Assembly: GCA_031761405.1 (NCBI GenBank)
Contig: JASEVX010000013.1
Span: 32,185,035-32,249,034, forward strand
Length of the DNA: 64,000 bases
Source: Serripes groenlandicus
Taxonomy: Eukaryota > Mollusca > Bivalvia > Cardiida > Cardiidae
Direction of reading: 5' to 3'
Shown here: positions 34,281 to 46,400 of the stretch, in pieces
Layout: every line of letters begins with the position of its first letter
Position numbering within the stretch: position 1 is the first letter of the stretch
Program-made: the position numbers and the translations under genes
The notes under the pieces: generated by a model
Seen by the model: the letters and a program-made list of their open reading frames with translations, nothing else
The model's database searches: none
What the model was told of the DNA's origin: nothing

Positions 34281-34690
34281 CTGGTCCATTTATCCTGACA
34301 CTAGAGAGTCAGTTGTAAATTGCTTTTACCCCTTTCCCTCATACGACAATTCTGCAGCAGACGACTTTGAACGTATTTTGTCAAAACATAGAAAATCTCC
34401 ATAATTGAATGGATAACCTATGACAAAAAGTGCAAAACATTGTGGCAAAAGGAGAAATTGCATGTTTTGTGCAATTTCTTCTTTTGTCACTATATTTTCA
34501 AAAAACTGTCTGCTGCAGAGGCGTCAGAAAGCGTCTATATGAGGGAAAGGCCAACAATCCTGGTTGCCAAGGATAGAAAGTCGTTACTACCTTTTTTAAA
34601 GTCTTTGGTTATGACCCGGCCAAAGGCGGAAGCTCAACCAATACATCACCGAGGCGTAGTTATACAGTTTATGAGAAGGGAGTTGCGTTA
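34281..34690 (-). mobile_element. SINE-B interrupted by a TTAA-MITE
   Basis: The body ggtccatttatcctgacact is cut at 34325. After the MITE (34325-34553) the SINE resumes with caacaatcctggttgccaag, ttttttaaagtctttggtta and a decayed head. Confidence 0.7.
34325..34553 (+). mobile_element. TTAA-MITE, full length, ends decayed
   Basis: acccctttccctcatacgac to tatatgagggaaaggcc. The terminal TTAA pair is mutated (ttta/ccaa). Central hairpin ggagaaattgcatgttttgtgc. Confidence 0.9.
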
Positions 34691-35068
34691 TAATCACTTT
34701 TACTTTTACGGGCAGTTATGATGATAAATCTGTGTTACCCAAAACACAATATGAATAGATCTGTATTATGCAGCACCCTGCCTTGTTAAATAATCAGGCC
34801 ATTACAACCGAAAACACATAGTTCAGATTTACTGATTACCAGTTGTTTCTTACCAAATTAAAATACTTAAAATACCGCTAATATACAGATTATGAAAGCT
34901 ACTTCAGAAAGCTGCCCTCTTCACACAAGCTTTGGGAGGGGGGTAGTATAAAAATTTAACAAATTACATGAAACAAAATAGATTGAAAGAATCACAATAA
35001 TTTAGCAACATTAACATTTTGAGTTGTGCTGAAAGAAAACCTATCATAGTGCTATTTGGACAAGCTTC
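34690..35068. other. unique stretch, nothing recognised
   Basis: AT-rich; no shared repeat or coding signal seen. Confidence 0.4.
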
Positions 35069-35270
35069 TTAACCCTTTCCCACATACAACAAATCTGCAG
35101 CAGTTGCCTTTGAAAACATGTTGGCAAAAATTTGAAATATTATTGGATAGGGTTTAAAACATGGTGCCACGGGGAGGAATTGCTCAATTTGAGCAAATTC
35201 TTCTTTTGCCACAATGTTTTCTAAAGGCCTCTGCTGTATAGATGTCATAGAGTGTCTGAGAAAGGGTTAA
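35069..35270 (+). mobile_element. TTAA-MITE, 202-bp diverged copy
   Basis: TTAACCCTTTCCCACATACA to gagaaagggttaa. Central part cggggaggaattgctcaatt. Confidence 0.88.
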
Positions 35271-35579
35271 ACTTGTATCTACATTCGTCGTCTTTGCCTT
35301 ATGGATGGTTTTCTTGAAGCGTCAACCTTTTCACAAAAATATAAACATAACATCATTACACCTTGTAATCCAGCTTCTGAAATCATGTGATACCTCCTGT
35401 ACTTTCACCTGACTCATCCTGTTACTGAACACTACATTTTTATGTGAAATGACCTTTTAATGTATTCATCATGTGGCAGTTGAAGGTGCTAAAGCTAGTG
35501 TTCAACTTCGCAGAACTTGATAAGAGAACACAGGCTTTGTTTTTCAGTTTAATTAAAATACATTGTACATATAATATAT
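35271..35579. other. unique stretch, nothing recognised
   Basis: No coding or repeat signal. Confidence 0.35.
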
Positions 35580-36488
35580 CTTAATCCTTTCCCACATACA
35601 ACAATTCTGCAGCAGATGACCTCGAAAACATAGTGACAAAAAACTAAAAAATCTCCATAAAAGGTAGCTTAATTGTTAAATAAAGTTGTAAATATTGTGG
35701 CCAAAGGAACAAGAGGCCCATGAGGGCCTATTCTCTACTGGTATGGTTCTTTGGTCATTTTCAATCCAGAGCATGTATGTATGGTGAAGATCGGATAGTA
35801 AATGGAGGCTCTTTTGTGTTCACAAGCTGTATTATAGCAATTTTTACAATTTCATGGACCATAATCCAATCATGCATGGGCGGATCTGGCTGATTTTCAA
35901 AAGGAACCAAGCTCTCATCAATATTTAACTACTATCTAAGTTTGGTGCAGATCAGATAGTAAATGGAGCCTCTATTGTGTTCACATGCTCAATTATAGCA
36001 ATTTGGACAATTTCAAGGGCCATAATCCAGTCTTGCATGGGCGGATCTGGCTGGTTTTCGAAAGGAACCGAGCTCTTATGGATATCTAACTACTGTATAA
36101 GTTTAGTTGAGATACAATAAAAAAAGAAGACTGTATCGTGTTAACAAGCTCTTTTATAGCAATTTTGACCATTTCAAGGGCCATAATCCAGTCATGCATG
36201 GGCGGATCTGGCTGGTTTTCGAAAGGAACCGAGCTCTCATGGATATCTAACTACTGTATAAGTTTAGTTGAGATACAATCAAAAGTGAAGACTGTATCGT
36301 GTTAACAAGAAATTGTTTACGGACGGACGCACGCACGGACGACGGACAAATCGCCACGACATAAGCCCTTCTGGCCTTTGGCCAGTAGAGCTAAAAATTG
36401 CTCATCATGAGCAATTTCACCTTTGGCCACAATGTTTTCAAAAGTCGCCTGCTGCTATTGAGGAGTCAAAATGCATCTGCAGGTGTTA
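35580..36488 (+). mobile_element. TTAA-MITE split by a nested element
   Basis: The left half (35580-35709, ttaatcctttcccacatac...ttgtggccaaagga) and the right half (36396-36488, aattgctcatcatgagcaat...gtcgcctgctgc) flank 35710-36395. Confidence 0.8.
35710..36395 (+). mobile_element. agaggccc...gagctaaaa element with tandem core
   Basis: Starts acaagaggcccatgagggcc and ends ctggcctttggccagtagag. Between them about three units of 160 bp carry catgcatgggcggatctggc (35873, 36032, 36193). A tail of gacggacgcacgcacggacg precedes the end. The layout of conserved ends around a tandem core resembles the tandem-repeat-bearing non-autonomous elements known from bivalves. No TIR long enough to assign a superfamily. 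Confidence 0.75.
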
Positions 36489-36513
36489 AAGGCTTAAATT
36501 TGTTTTTGTTTCT

Positions 36514-36647
36514 TTAACCCATTCCCTCATATAGACGCTTTCTGACGCCTCTGCATCAGACAGCTTTTTGAAAACATAGCGACAACAGAAGAAATTACTC
36601 ATTCAAAGTCGTCTGCTGCAGAAATGTCATATGGGGGAAAGGGTTGA
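36514..36647 (+). mobile_element. TTAA-MITE, internally deleted
   Basis: Left arm to gaagaaattactcatt, then directly caaagtcgtctgctgcag and the right end gggggaaagggttgaa. About 100 bases of centre are missing. Confidence 0.85.
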
Positions 36648-36663
36648 ATGTTAACATACTTTT

Positions 36664-36669
36664 TTTATT
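36664..36669 (-). terminator. possible poly(A) signal of the TLDc gene
   Basis: AATAAA on the minus strand (tttatt on +), about 600 bases beyond the TLDc stop. It is the first clear one I noticed, but transposon sequence surrounds it and use is unproven. Confidence 0.25.
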
Positions 36670-36686
36670 CCAACAGAAATTTAATG

Positions 36687-36887
36687 TTTTTCCACATTCA
36701 ACAATTTTAGCAGCAAATGGCTTTGATAGCATATAAAAATCCTTTAACATTAAAGTTTAATTATTGAATAGAGTTGAAAATATTGTGTAAAAAGGGAGAA
36801 CTTGCTCAAAACAAGCAATTTCTTCCTTTGTCATATTGTTTTTAATAGTCACTCGTAGCAGAAGCGTAAGAAAGCATGTTGGTTAAT
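36687..36887 (+). mobile_element. TTAA-MITE, diverged
   Basis: tttttccacattcaacaat, gggagaacttgctcaaaaca, gcagaagcgtaagaaagca...ggttaa. Confidence 0.7.
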
Positions 36888-37040
36888 CCCATTTTAGTTC
36901 TTCATATGCCTTTAGCCACAGGAGACCTTTTAAAATTAACAGATTTTTCCATTTAAGTGGATATTCGTTAGCAGCCCAGTTCTTAATGGCCAGATTTCGA
37001 GTGACGTGGCCTGAAAGGATTAAAGAGTGCATGTGGTATA

Positions 37041-37318
37041 ATGCCCAAAGGAAGCCCAGGCTTCAAATGCTTTCACCATGAAATCTACATCCCAAATGAA
37101 GCCCAATCTTCAAATGGTTTCACCATGAAATCTCCGTCCCAAATGAAGCCCATTCTTAAATGCTTTCACCATGAGATCTCCGTCCCAAATGAACCCCATT
37201 CTTAAATGTTTAACCATGAAATCTCAGTCCCAAATGAAGCCCATTCTTAAATGTTTAACCATGAAATCTCAGTCCCAAATGAAAGCCCAAGCTTCGACCG
37301 CTTTTACGATGAAATCTT
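37041..37318 (-). repeat. 45-47-bp minisatellite overlapping the last TLDc exon
   Basis: Six units, marked by cccaaatgaa at 37091, 37138, 37184, 37229 and 37274 (plus a decayed one at 37045). On the minus strand the unit is gatttcatggttaaacattt...cttcatttgggactga. The unit nearest the gene (37271-37318) is the coding end of the exon itself, ending at the stop TGA (37269-37271). The others lie in the 3'UTR. Confidence 0.92.
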
Positions 37319-37410
37319 CGGAAAGCGTCAATATATCATTGTCGAAGGTCTCACAGCGATTGGTCCTGCCATGATATATATCCCCGTCAAACCATAGACC
37401 AAATAAACCT
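37269..37410 (-). CDS. TLDc gene, coding exon 7 with stop
   Basis: Acceptor ttctattccag, then AGGTTTATTTGGTCTATGG completing the split codon. Encodes LFGLWFDGDIYHGRTNRC, FDNDILTLSEDFIV and a final AWAFIWD before TGA. It closes the TLDc fold; its last 48 bases are a minisatellite unit. Confidence 0.93.
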
Positions 37411-40400
37411 CTGGAATAGAAAATCAAAGTATACCATATTATTTAAAATTTCTATTTATGAAAGTATAATTATTGACATGAGTCGAAAACATTGTGGCAC
37501 AGGAACAAGAGCAGTCCGTAAGACATTGCAAAGCTGTATTGGAAACATATAGGTAACACAATGAGAACTAAAAATATCACTGAAGATGATAAATACCCCC
37601 TAAACAGCACCTTGACCTACACCATAACTTAATAAGTAAAAGGGCCATAACTCTGTAAAATAAGATGCAATTGTAACCCCTTTAGGATATGCACATCTCC
37701 TCTTGGTATAGAAGCTTCATGTAAAATTTTATTGAATTCCACCTAGTGGTTTGTAAGAAATAGGCCGGACAAAATATGGCTTCCGACAGACAGACAGCCC
37801 GACACAGTGCCTCCAATATACCCCCTCTTCTACGAGGGGTATGATAAACAAGAAGGGTGCCAGCTAAGATTCGTGTTAATTTTCAATAAATTTGTGAAAA
37901 ATTATTCAGAAGTTACAATACTTTCCTAAAAAAGAGTGTCTGTCGACACTGGACATTATTTATGTTTTAACCAAAAACATTTCTTTATATGAAAGATAGT
38001 TTTATTACATGATTATTTACATACATGTAGGTGTGATAGGTGGCAAGGGTTTGATAAAGTTTCAATGCAATGCAGCAAGTAGTTCCTGAGATGTGGACTA
38101 TTAATGTAGTTGCAAGCGCAACTTTAACCTGAATCTCTCAATCTACAAGAGGGCCATGAGGTCCTGGAATCGCTCACCTGAGAATAGGCTATTTAAGACT
38201 TAACTCTTTCAGCACCAATGGCAATATCATCAAGACAAATATTCTGACAAAATTTCAAGCAGATCAAGTCAAAAATGTGATTTCTATAGTGTTAACTAGA
38301 TTGTTCTACAATTTGGCCTAGTGACTTAGTTGTTGACCTGACCCATATTCGAACTTACCCTAGATATCACTATGACAAACATTCTGACTTCTGACATGCG
38401 GCTTCAAGAGTGTTAACAAGATTTTCATTTAATTTGATCTAGTGATCTAGATTGTGACCCCAAATGACCTAGTTTCGAACTTTGCTTAGATTTGATAGAG
38501 CTGTATGTTCTGATAAACTTTCATTTTGATTAGATGCAAAATGCTGGCTCTAAAGTGTTAACAAGCAAATGTTGACGCTGAACACCGGACGCCGGACAAA
38601 AGGCGATCACAATAACTCATCTTCAGCACTTCGTGCTCTGGTGAGCTAAAAAAGGGCCATAATATGCTTTATATGCATGACAGAGTTATCTAACTTGATT
38701 ATTTTATAGGTGGGTTGGGAATTCTTATAGAAAGATTCAATGCAATACATATAGTAGTAACTTAGCAATGGTTTGATATATGTACTTGCATGCAAAACCT
38801 TAACTAATTAAGGTGTGAGGCCGCCACCCAGGGTGAGTACCATAACTCTCATATTCTCTGAATAGTCGCGAAAAAAAGGTTGAAAGCGCCATAAAAGCCC
38901 AATTGTGGAATAGACTTACTGTCCTGCCCCTATGCTAAGGGACTCGTTGTTCCCCTTCATAAAGAAATTATTTTCTCCTGTCCAGTGGAACACTTTAAAC
39001 TCGGGATGAAACGTGTACAAGAATGTCTCTCCAGTACCATAGAAACTGTCACTGAGTTTTAATTCACACGATGTAAGGGCACCAAATACCTGGAATCAAA
39101 CAAGATTTACTTATGAAACAAAAATATGCCCCCTTTTTTTAAGCAGGTCAAAAGTCAATGATAAGTTCACAAGATCAAACATTTTCATACCATTAGATAG
39201 AACTTATAACACACAGAAAACACATGCAAAATACCTGGAATCAAACAAAATTTGCATGCGAAACAAAAATGTCTCCCCTTTTTAAAAGCAGGTTTTAAAA
39301 GCAGGTCAATATTGATATATATCTTGATAGACAGAAAACCAAAATGTCATGCCAAATAGGAGAGACCTATCTTTGGCTGGTCAAAAAGGTGACCAATTTA
39401 ACCCCTCTTTCCCACAAACAACCAATGTACAGCAGGCAATTTGAACAAATGGAGTCAATATTATGGAAACTTTCTATAAAGAAAAGAAAAATCATTGAAT
39501 AAAGCTAAACAAATTGTGGCAGAAGGAGAAATTTCTCATTATGAGCAATCTATCATTTTGCCTCAATGACCTCAAAAATCATCTGCTACAGGTGTCAGAA
39601 AGCATCTGTATGTGAGCAGCAGACGACTTTTTGAAAACATAGTGACAAAAGAAGAAATTGCACAAAACGTGCAATTTCTCCTTTTGCCACAATGTTTTCT
39701 ACTTTTAGTCATAAATGGATAACCTATGTTTTGACAAAATACGTTCAAAGTCGTCTGCTGCAGAATTGTCGTATGTGGGAAAGGGTTAATGTATGCATTT
39801 TTACTGTATGCACTTGAATCCCTAATTTTAGGAGCATATTAACCCTTTCCCTCATATAGATGCTTTCTGACGCCTCTGCAGCAGACGGCTTTTTGAAAAC
39901 ATAGTGACAAAAGAAGAAATTGCACAAAACGTGCAATTTCTCCTTTTGCCACAATGTTTTCTACTTTTTGTCATAGGTTATCCATTCAATTGTAGAGATT
40001 TTCTATTTTTTGACAAAATACGTTCAAAGTCGTCTGCTACAGAATTGCTGTATGAGGTAAAGGGTTAATTAATACTTTCCGCCTCTTAAATGCATTCTGT
40101 CGTTGGCAGCAGTCAGCACTGATTACTTATATTGACAAAAGAATGATGACTTACATTATCGTTAATGTCCTTGACTGCAAGAAGAATTGGACTCTCAAGG
40201 TCGTTCATCTCTCTAAACAAGGTCTTCAGTGAGAACCCATGGGTGTCTGTACTATATACAAGCGTCCAGGGGTAACCTACAGTACGGCCTGGCATTATCT
40301 GACTTAACTGAATAAAACAAATTAAACATTGTATATTCATAACTAGGGCCTTCAAAGAGATTGATTGATTAATTGGTGTTTTATGACATTTTCAAAAATG

Positions 40401-43400
40401 TTTCAGTCATATCATGGTGACCAATTCATCTACTCATGTGTTTCCAGACTTTCTCAGACCAGTACTCCAAACAACAGTCTTTCCAAGGAGCTGACTGCTT
40501 TTCCCTATAGACTGTAAGTCTATTTGTGGAAGACAAATGATGTATGTCTAATTGAACTTTGTCTACTATAGGAAAGATCGTTGGCCGAGCCGGAGTTCAA
40601 ACATACAATCCCTGGATTGACAACCCGCGTCGCTACCAACTGAGAGCTAGAGCCCAGGGGTCTCTGTACTATATAAAAACAACCATGGATACCATTTTAT
40701 CTGTAAGGTAAAATTGTCTTCATAATATATCATACAGTCATGCTATCTGATCCAGGTTTTACTGCCAGATTTATTTAAAAAGCTTCTATGACCAATTGAC
40801 AAACAGTGCATATCTGGATTAGAATGTGTATAGATATGCTGGGAAAAATATTAGGAATTCATGCTCAGAATAGTGATTGAAATGAAAACACTTAATCAAA
40901 CACTTAATCAATTGATTGTTTGGTGTTTTACACCGCTTCCAACACTTTTTGACACAGTTATATCACATCCTTTCCAGTACTACCGGTCGATTTATCCTGA
41001 CACGAGCCAGTCAGTCGTAATGTTACCTCCACAATTCTGAGCGCCAAGGAGCACAGGGGCCCGGCACAAAAAAAAAAAAAAACCCATATAGTAATATATA
41101 TATTATATTACTATATGGGTTTTTTTTTTTTCTTTTTTTTTTTTTTGTGCCGGGCCCCTGTGCCAAGGAGGGCAGCTATTTCTACCATTTTTAAAGTCTT
41201 CACACACACGCAAATTGACGGGTAAAAATACTTAATTGGTTATGCACTCATTGAGATATTTTAAAAGATGTGAAAAAAGTGAAAATCATTTCAGTTTGAA
41301 ACAATAAATCCACCAGATGTAATCCACTATTAATTTCTCTTTAACCCTTTCCCACATAGAACACATTACAGCAGACGACTTTGAAAATGTCAAGGAAAAA
41401 AAAGTTAAACCGCTATAAATGAAATAATGAATATACAGAGGTGACAAGACTGTGGCAAAAGGTAAAATTGCTGAACATAAGCAATTTCTCCTTTTATCAC
41501 AATGTTTTCAAAAGATGTCTGCTGCAGATGCATTGAAACGCGTCTGCAAGTGGAAGAGGGTTAATTAATTAAAGTTTACCTGGGAGATTTTTTCATCATT
41601 CAGTATCACAGATTCTCCAATCAAGTCCGGTAAAGGTAGTGGTTCGTGGTAAACTATAGACCTACGTCGTTCTGCCTCGATCTTGCTGATGATCTGGACA
41701 AAAAGGAAATCAACAACAACATTGATTAAATCTTTCAAACTTTCAACAAATCCGTTCTGGTTAAGTCTCCAGGAAGCAGCCATCGAGCGTGATTCATATA
41801 ACCTGAAAGCTTGTTTCGCAATCAATGTTAAATGAATAAGTGTAAACAAACAAATCTGTAGCAGACGATATTGAAAACATCTCATAAATTTCCATAAATG
41901 AAAGTATAATTATTGAATATCTACAGTTAAAAGCATTTTGGCAAAAGGAGAAATTGTTCTTTATGAGCAATTTCTTCTTTTGCCACAATATTTCAAAAGT
42001 CATCTGCTGCAGAGGCTTCAGAGAGCGTCTGTATATGGTAGCTCTGTCGGTAGTGACGCGGGCTGTCAATCCAGGGGTTGTGAGTTCGAATCCCGGCTCG
42101 GCCAACTTTCTTTCCGACTATTGACAAAAGTCAACGCGACATGCGTCATTCGTCTTCCACCAATAGGCTAAGTCTATGTGGAAAAGCAGCCAGTTGCTTG
42201 GGAAGATTGTTGTGTTGAGTACTGATGTGAGAAAACCAGGAAATGCATGAGTAGGTGAACAGGCCACCGTGAAATAACTGAGAAATTGTTAAAAACGGCG
42301 TTATTTAAAACCCCAATCACTCAAACTGTATATGAGAAAAGGGTAATCTCTTTCAATAGTGACTGTCTAAAATGAGGCTTGCCCAGCTTTGTATTTGGAA
42401 AAGTTCATACTCAATTTTAGGAATATCAAGGTAATAATAATTAGTTTGGCAGCCAATAGTATAGAGCTTTAAGTCAGTCGGCACAGGCTTTACAAAATTG
42501 GTGCCCGCAGTCAGCCATAACTTCTTCGGCAAACTTTCCACATTTTCAGAAGTTGGAAATTTGATTAAAACACAACTTTTTGCTACATTAACCCTTTCCC
42601 ACCTGCAGACGCATTTAGACGCAATAGCAGCAGACGACTTTTTGGAAACATAGTGACAAAAGAAGAAATTGCACAAAACGTGCAATTTCTCCTTTTGACA
42701 CAATGTTTTCCACTTTTAGTCATAGGTTATCCATTCAATTATGGAGATTTTCTATGTTTTGATAAAATACGTTCAAAGTCGTCTGCTGCAGAATTGTCGT
42801 ATGAGGGAAAGGGTTAATACAAATCATAGTTAAACTCTTATTGATACAATTTGAAGAGTGATATAACCATTGGATTTATATTTGGTGCAGGAAAATTATT
42901 TTTTCTTGACTTTTACTGAATTTCATTTTCACTGCCAAATTTCAAAATTCCAAGACAATTCGCTCAAGAGAAGAGAAGAGGGCTTAAACAAGAGGGCCAA
43001 GATGGCCCTAAATCGATCACCTGAATGATAGTAAATTAGAAGCAAATATTTAACTGCAAATATCTGTGAAAATTTAATCAGGAGTTCAAATGAAACTGCA
43101 AGGAGTGGATACTCAGTTAAAGAAATAGTTTATCAGTAAAAGCCATTTGTATCTTGAAATCTAACAAGAACTTTAATAAGAATGGAATTATAAAGTTTTG
43201 TCATTTTGTCAAACTGTTTGTGAAATATTATCAAAATAAAATAAACCTATTATAATCATATACGCGGCACAGGGTTACCTATTTATACATATATACACTT
43301 GGGCAAAATTTAAGCACTTTGGGATTAACATTCATAGTTTTGAAAATGTGATTCAAGGACTCTTAAATTTGGACCATTCGGAGCTGCAGGACTTTTTGAG

Positions 43401-46400
43401 TGCGGAAATGGAATAAAATAACAGATTTCATTACCTCTTCATTGAACAGGTGTGTGAATGACGTAATACGGGCTTCAGGTACTTACACCCCATATGGACA
43501 CTGATATTCTCAAAGTTAACATATCATTGGACATTTTTTGCTGTTGAAATGTCACCTTCACTTTGTTTTTAAGAGTTTATGCCAATACATTTTTAAGTTA
43601 TTAGACATTTATGCCAATACATTTTTAAGAAATTAAGACATTATGCCACCACATTTTTAAGTTATTAGACATTATGCCAGTACATTTTAAAGTTATTAGA
43701 CATAATGGCAGTACATTTTAAAGTTATTAGACATTATGCCAGTACATTTTAAAGTTATTAGACATAATGCCAGTACATTTGAAGTTATTAGACATTATGC
43801 CAGTCATTTTAAAGTTATTAGACATTATGCCAGTACATTTTAAAGTTATTAGACATTATGCCAGTACATTTTAAAGTTATTAGACATTATGCCAGTACAT
43901 TTTTAAAGTTATTAGACATTATGCCAGTACATTGTGAAGTTATTAGACATTATGCCAGTACATTTTAAAGTTATTAGACATTATGCCAGTACATTTTGAA
44001 GTTATTAGACATTATGCCACAACATTTTGAAGTTATTAGACATTATGCCAGTACATTTTAAAGTTATTAGACATAATGCCAGTACATTTTAAAGTTATAA
44101 AACATTATGCAAGTATATTTTAAAGTTATTAGATATTATGCCACCACATTTTTAAGTAATTAGACAATATGCCAATACATTTTTAAGTATTTAAAATGTG
44201 AAAAATAACAGTTAATAGATGCATCAAACAACTCATCTTTATACATTTCAGTTGTCATTTCGTGGGCTTCGTGCAAAACCGTTGTAACTACATCTTGTTA
44301 CAATATGTAGTTACAACCTTTTTGCAAGAAGCCATCAAATTTGTCTGTAGTCTAACTAGTAATCTGATGAAATTGAACATCCAAGCGGAGACTGTATGGA
44401 ACTCTATAACTTATGCCCGTCCAAGTGTATATACAGTACAGCTCACGCGGAAAACGCGTTTTCCGCGATCCCACGATGGACAAATATTTTTCATCGCGGA
44501 TAATCACCGCAATTCAACCTATATGATCACCACAATACCGCCTACGGGCTAATTATATCACCGCGATTGACATGTCGTCGATTCGAGCTTCTTATCTATT
44601 CTTATCTATTTTGAAATCACCGCGATTCCACCGCAATATTTACCTGTAAAAATGTTATACTTTTATTAAAAAGTTTATTTTTTTCAGATTATGTACATGT
44701 ACACGTTTATTGACGAATTGCGATTATTCTATGACACAACTTGCTAAAATTCATTCCATTTCAGCAAATTATTCGAAAAACAGTGGAAGATTGTGTTTGT
44801 TTACGATAAGGTCAAGTTTCGTAATAGAAAATGGCGGACATCGGATATACGTTTATCGTACATATGATTATCTCACATTTTTTAGTAAGAGAGAAATATT
44901 GTTAAATTACAATACATGTACATGTACATTGTATATATATCTTTGCATTTTGTATATACAGTACATGTACTTGAATCTCTTAATAAAGACAGATTGTAGA
45001 TTTTTGAGCTTTTCTTATCAACTTAATAAATGAATTATCCAATTGTAATATTGTTGAAAATGATAAATTTCATTTTAACGCAATGTGTTGTACAGAGTAG
45101 AAACATAGTAGAATTTATTTTACATGTAGTTAACATGGGCGCTTCACACTTCTTTGTTTGCAAAGTTTGTTTTTGTTATTCAGCCGACTTTGAAACAGGT
45201 TTTAAAGAAATAATTTATAGGCGATTAAGAATGAACAATGCATTGGTAATTGTGGTGATTGACAATGGAATTACGGCATTTATTAGTGAGATTTAAAGTA
45301 AGCTACACATCTTTCAGGCAGAATTAACAGTTTTATTATCACGTAGTTGTATCGTTTACAGAATACATCAAGTTTTGGGGAATTGTATTGATGAATTTTA
45401 ATGAATTAAGTTGTTACGCATATATGCTGCTTTATAGTTAGTACTGATTTATAATCATTATCCTCTTCAACAGCAGTTATTAGTACTGTAATGAAATAAA
45501 AATTAAAAATTAAAAAAAAACTCCCAGCAAAACGGCGAGAAAAAGCTTATCTATTCAAAAAAATATCACCGCGATTCCGCGATGGTTCCACCGCAACTCC
45601 ATGATGATCGGTTTTATCAACCCCCTGGGGTTATCTTGTTGCGTCCGCGATGGACATAAAAACAAATCGCGGTGATGGGTGGAATTCCACCCACCTTCGC
45701 GGACCAAAATATTTGTCCGCGTTGAGATTTGTCCGCGGTGGCTCGCGGACGATGCGTTTTCCGCGTGAGCTGTACTGTATATACTGGTATAGTAGGTTAT
45801 TTTTTATTGGTTCATTATGATTATATATTGGGGTAAAAGGAAGACAAATTCTATGAAAAGCAATGGCACAGATGGAGAAATAATAGCAGATACATAATCA
45901 TGGTATAGACTTAGTGAAGCAAACAATTTGTAAGAATACTGTTTAACCCTCTTCCACCTGTCCAAACATTTTGACGCATTTTCAGCTGATAATTTTTGAA
46001 ACATTACAGCAAAAGAAGAATGCTCGTAATGAGGAATTTCTGTTTTTGCAACAATGTTTTCCACTCTTTTCAATAATTAATTATAATTATATTTTAATTT
46101 ATAGAGTTTTCACATTATTGCTATGATGTTTTCAAATGTGTCTGCTGCAGATTTGTTGTATAGTTTATTTTTGTTTTATAAGAGGCTTTTAATTGATCTA
46201 CACACAATTCTTTCACAGACAGACAAACAGATGGATTAACAGGCAGATTGAAATGTCCATCAATTCCTTTTACCACAATATTTTCAAACGTGTGTTGGTT
46301 GCAGATGATTTAAATGGCCCTGCTTTCAATAGAGGGTTAAATGTGTGTGTTCATAAAAGATTATCTACACAATCTTGAGCACCAAGGAAGGAAAGCCATT

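Noticed and set aside
39745..39954. Recurring ORF product resembling WQKEKLHVLCNFFFCHYVFKK at many places (34440, 39745, 42353, 47790, 57336).
   Set aside because: Each lies across the central hairpin of a TTAA-MITE. The similarity is due to the repeat, not to a gene family.
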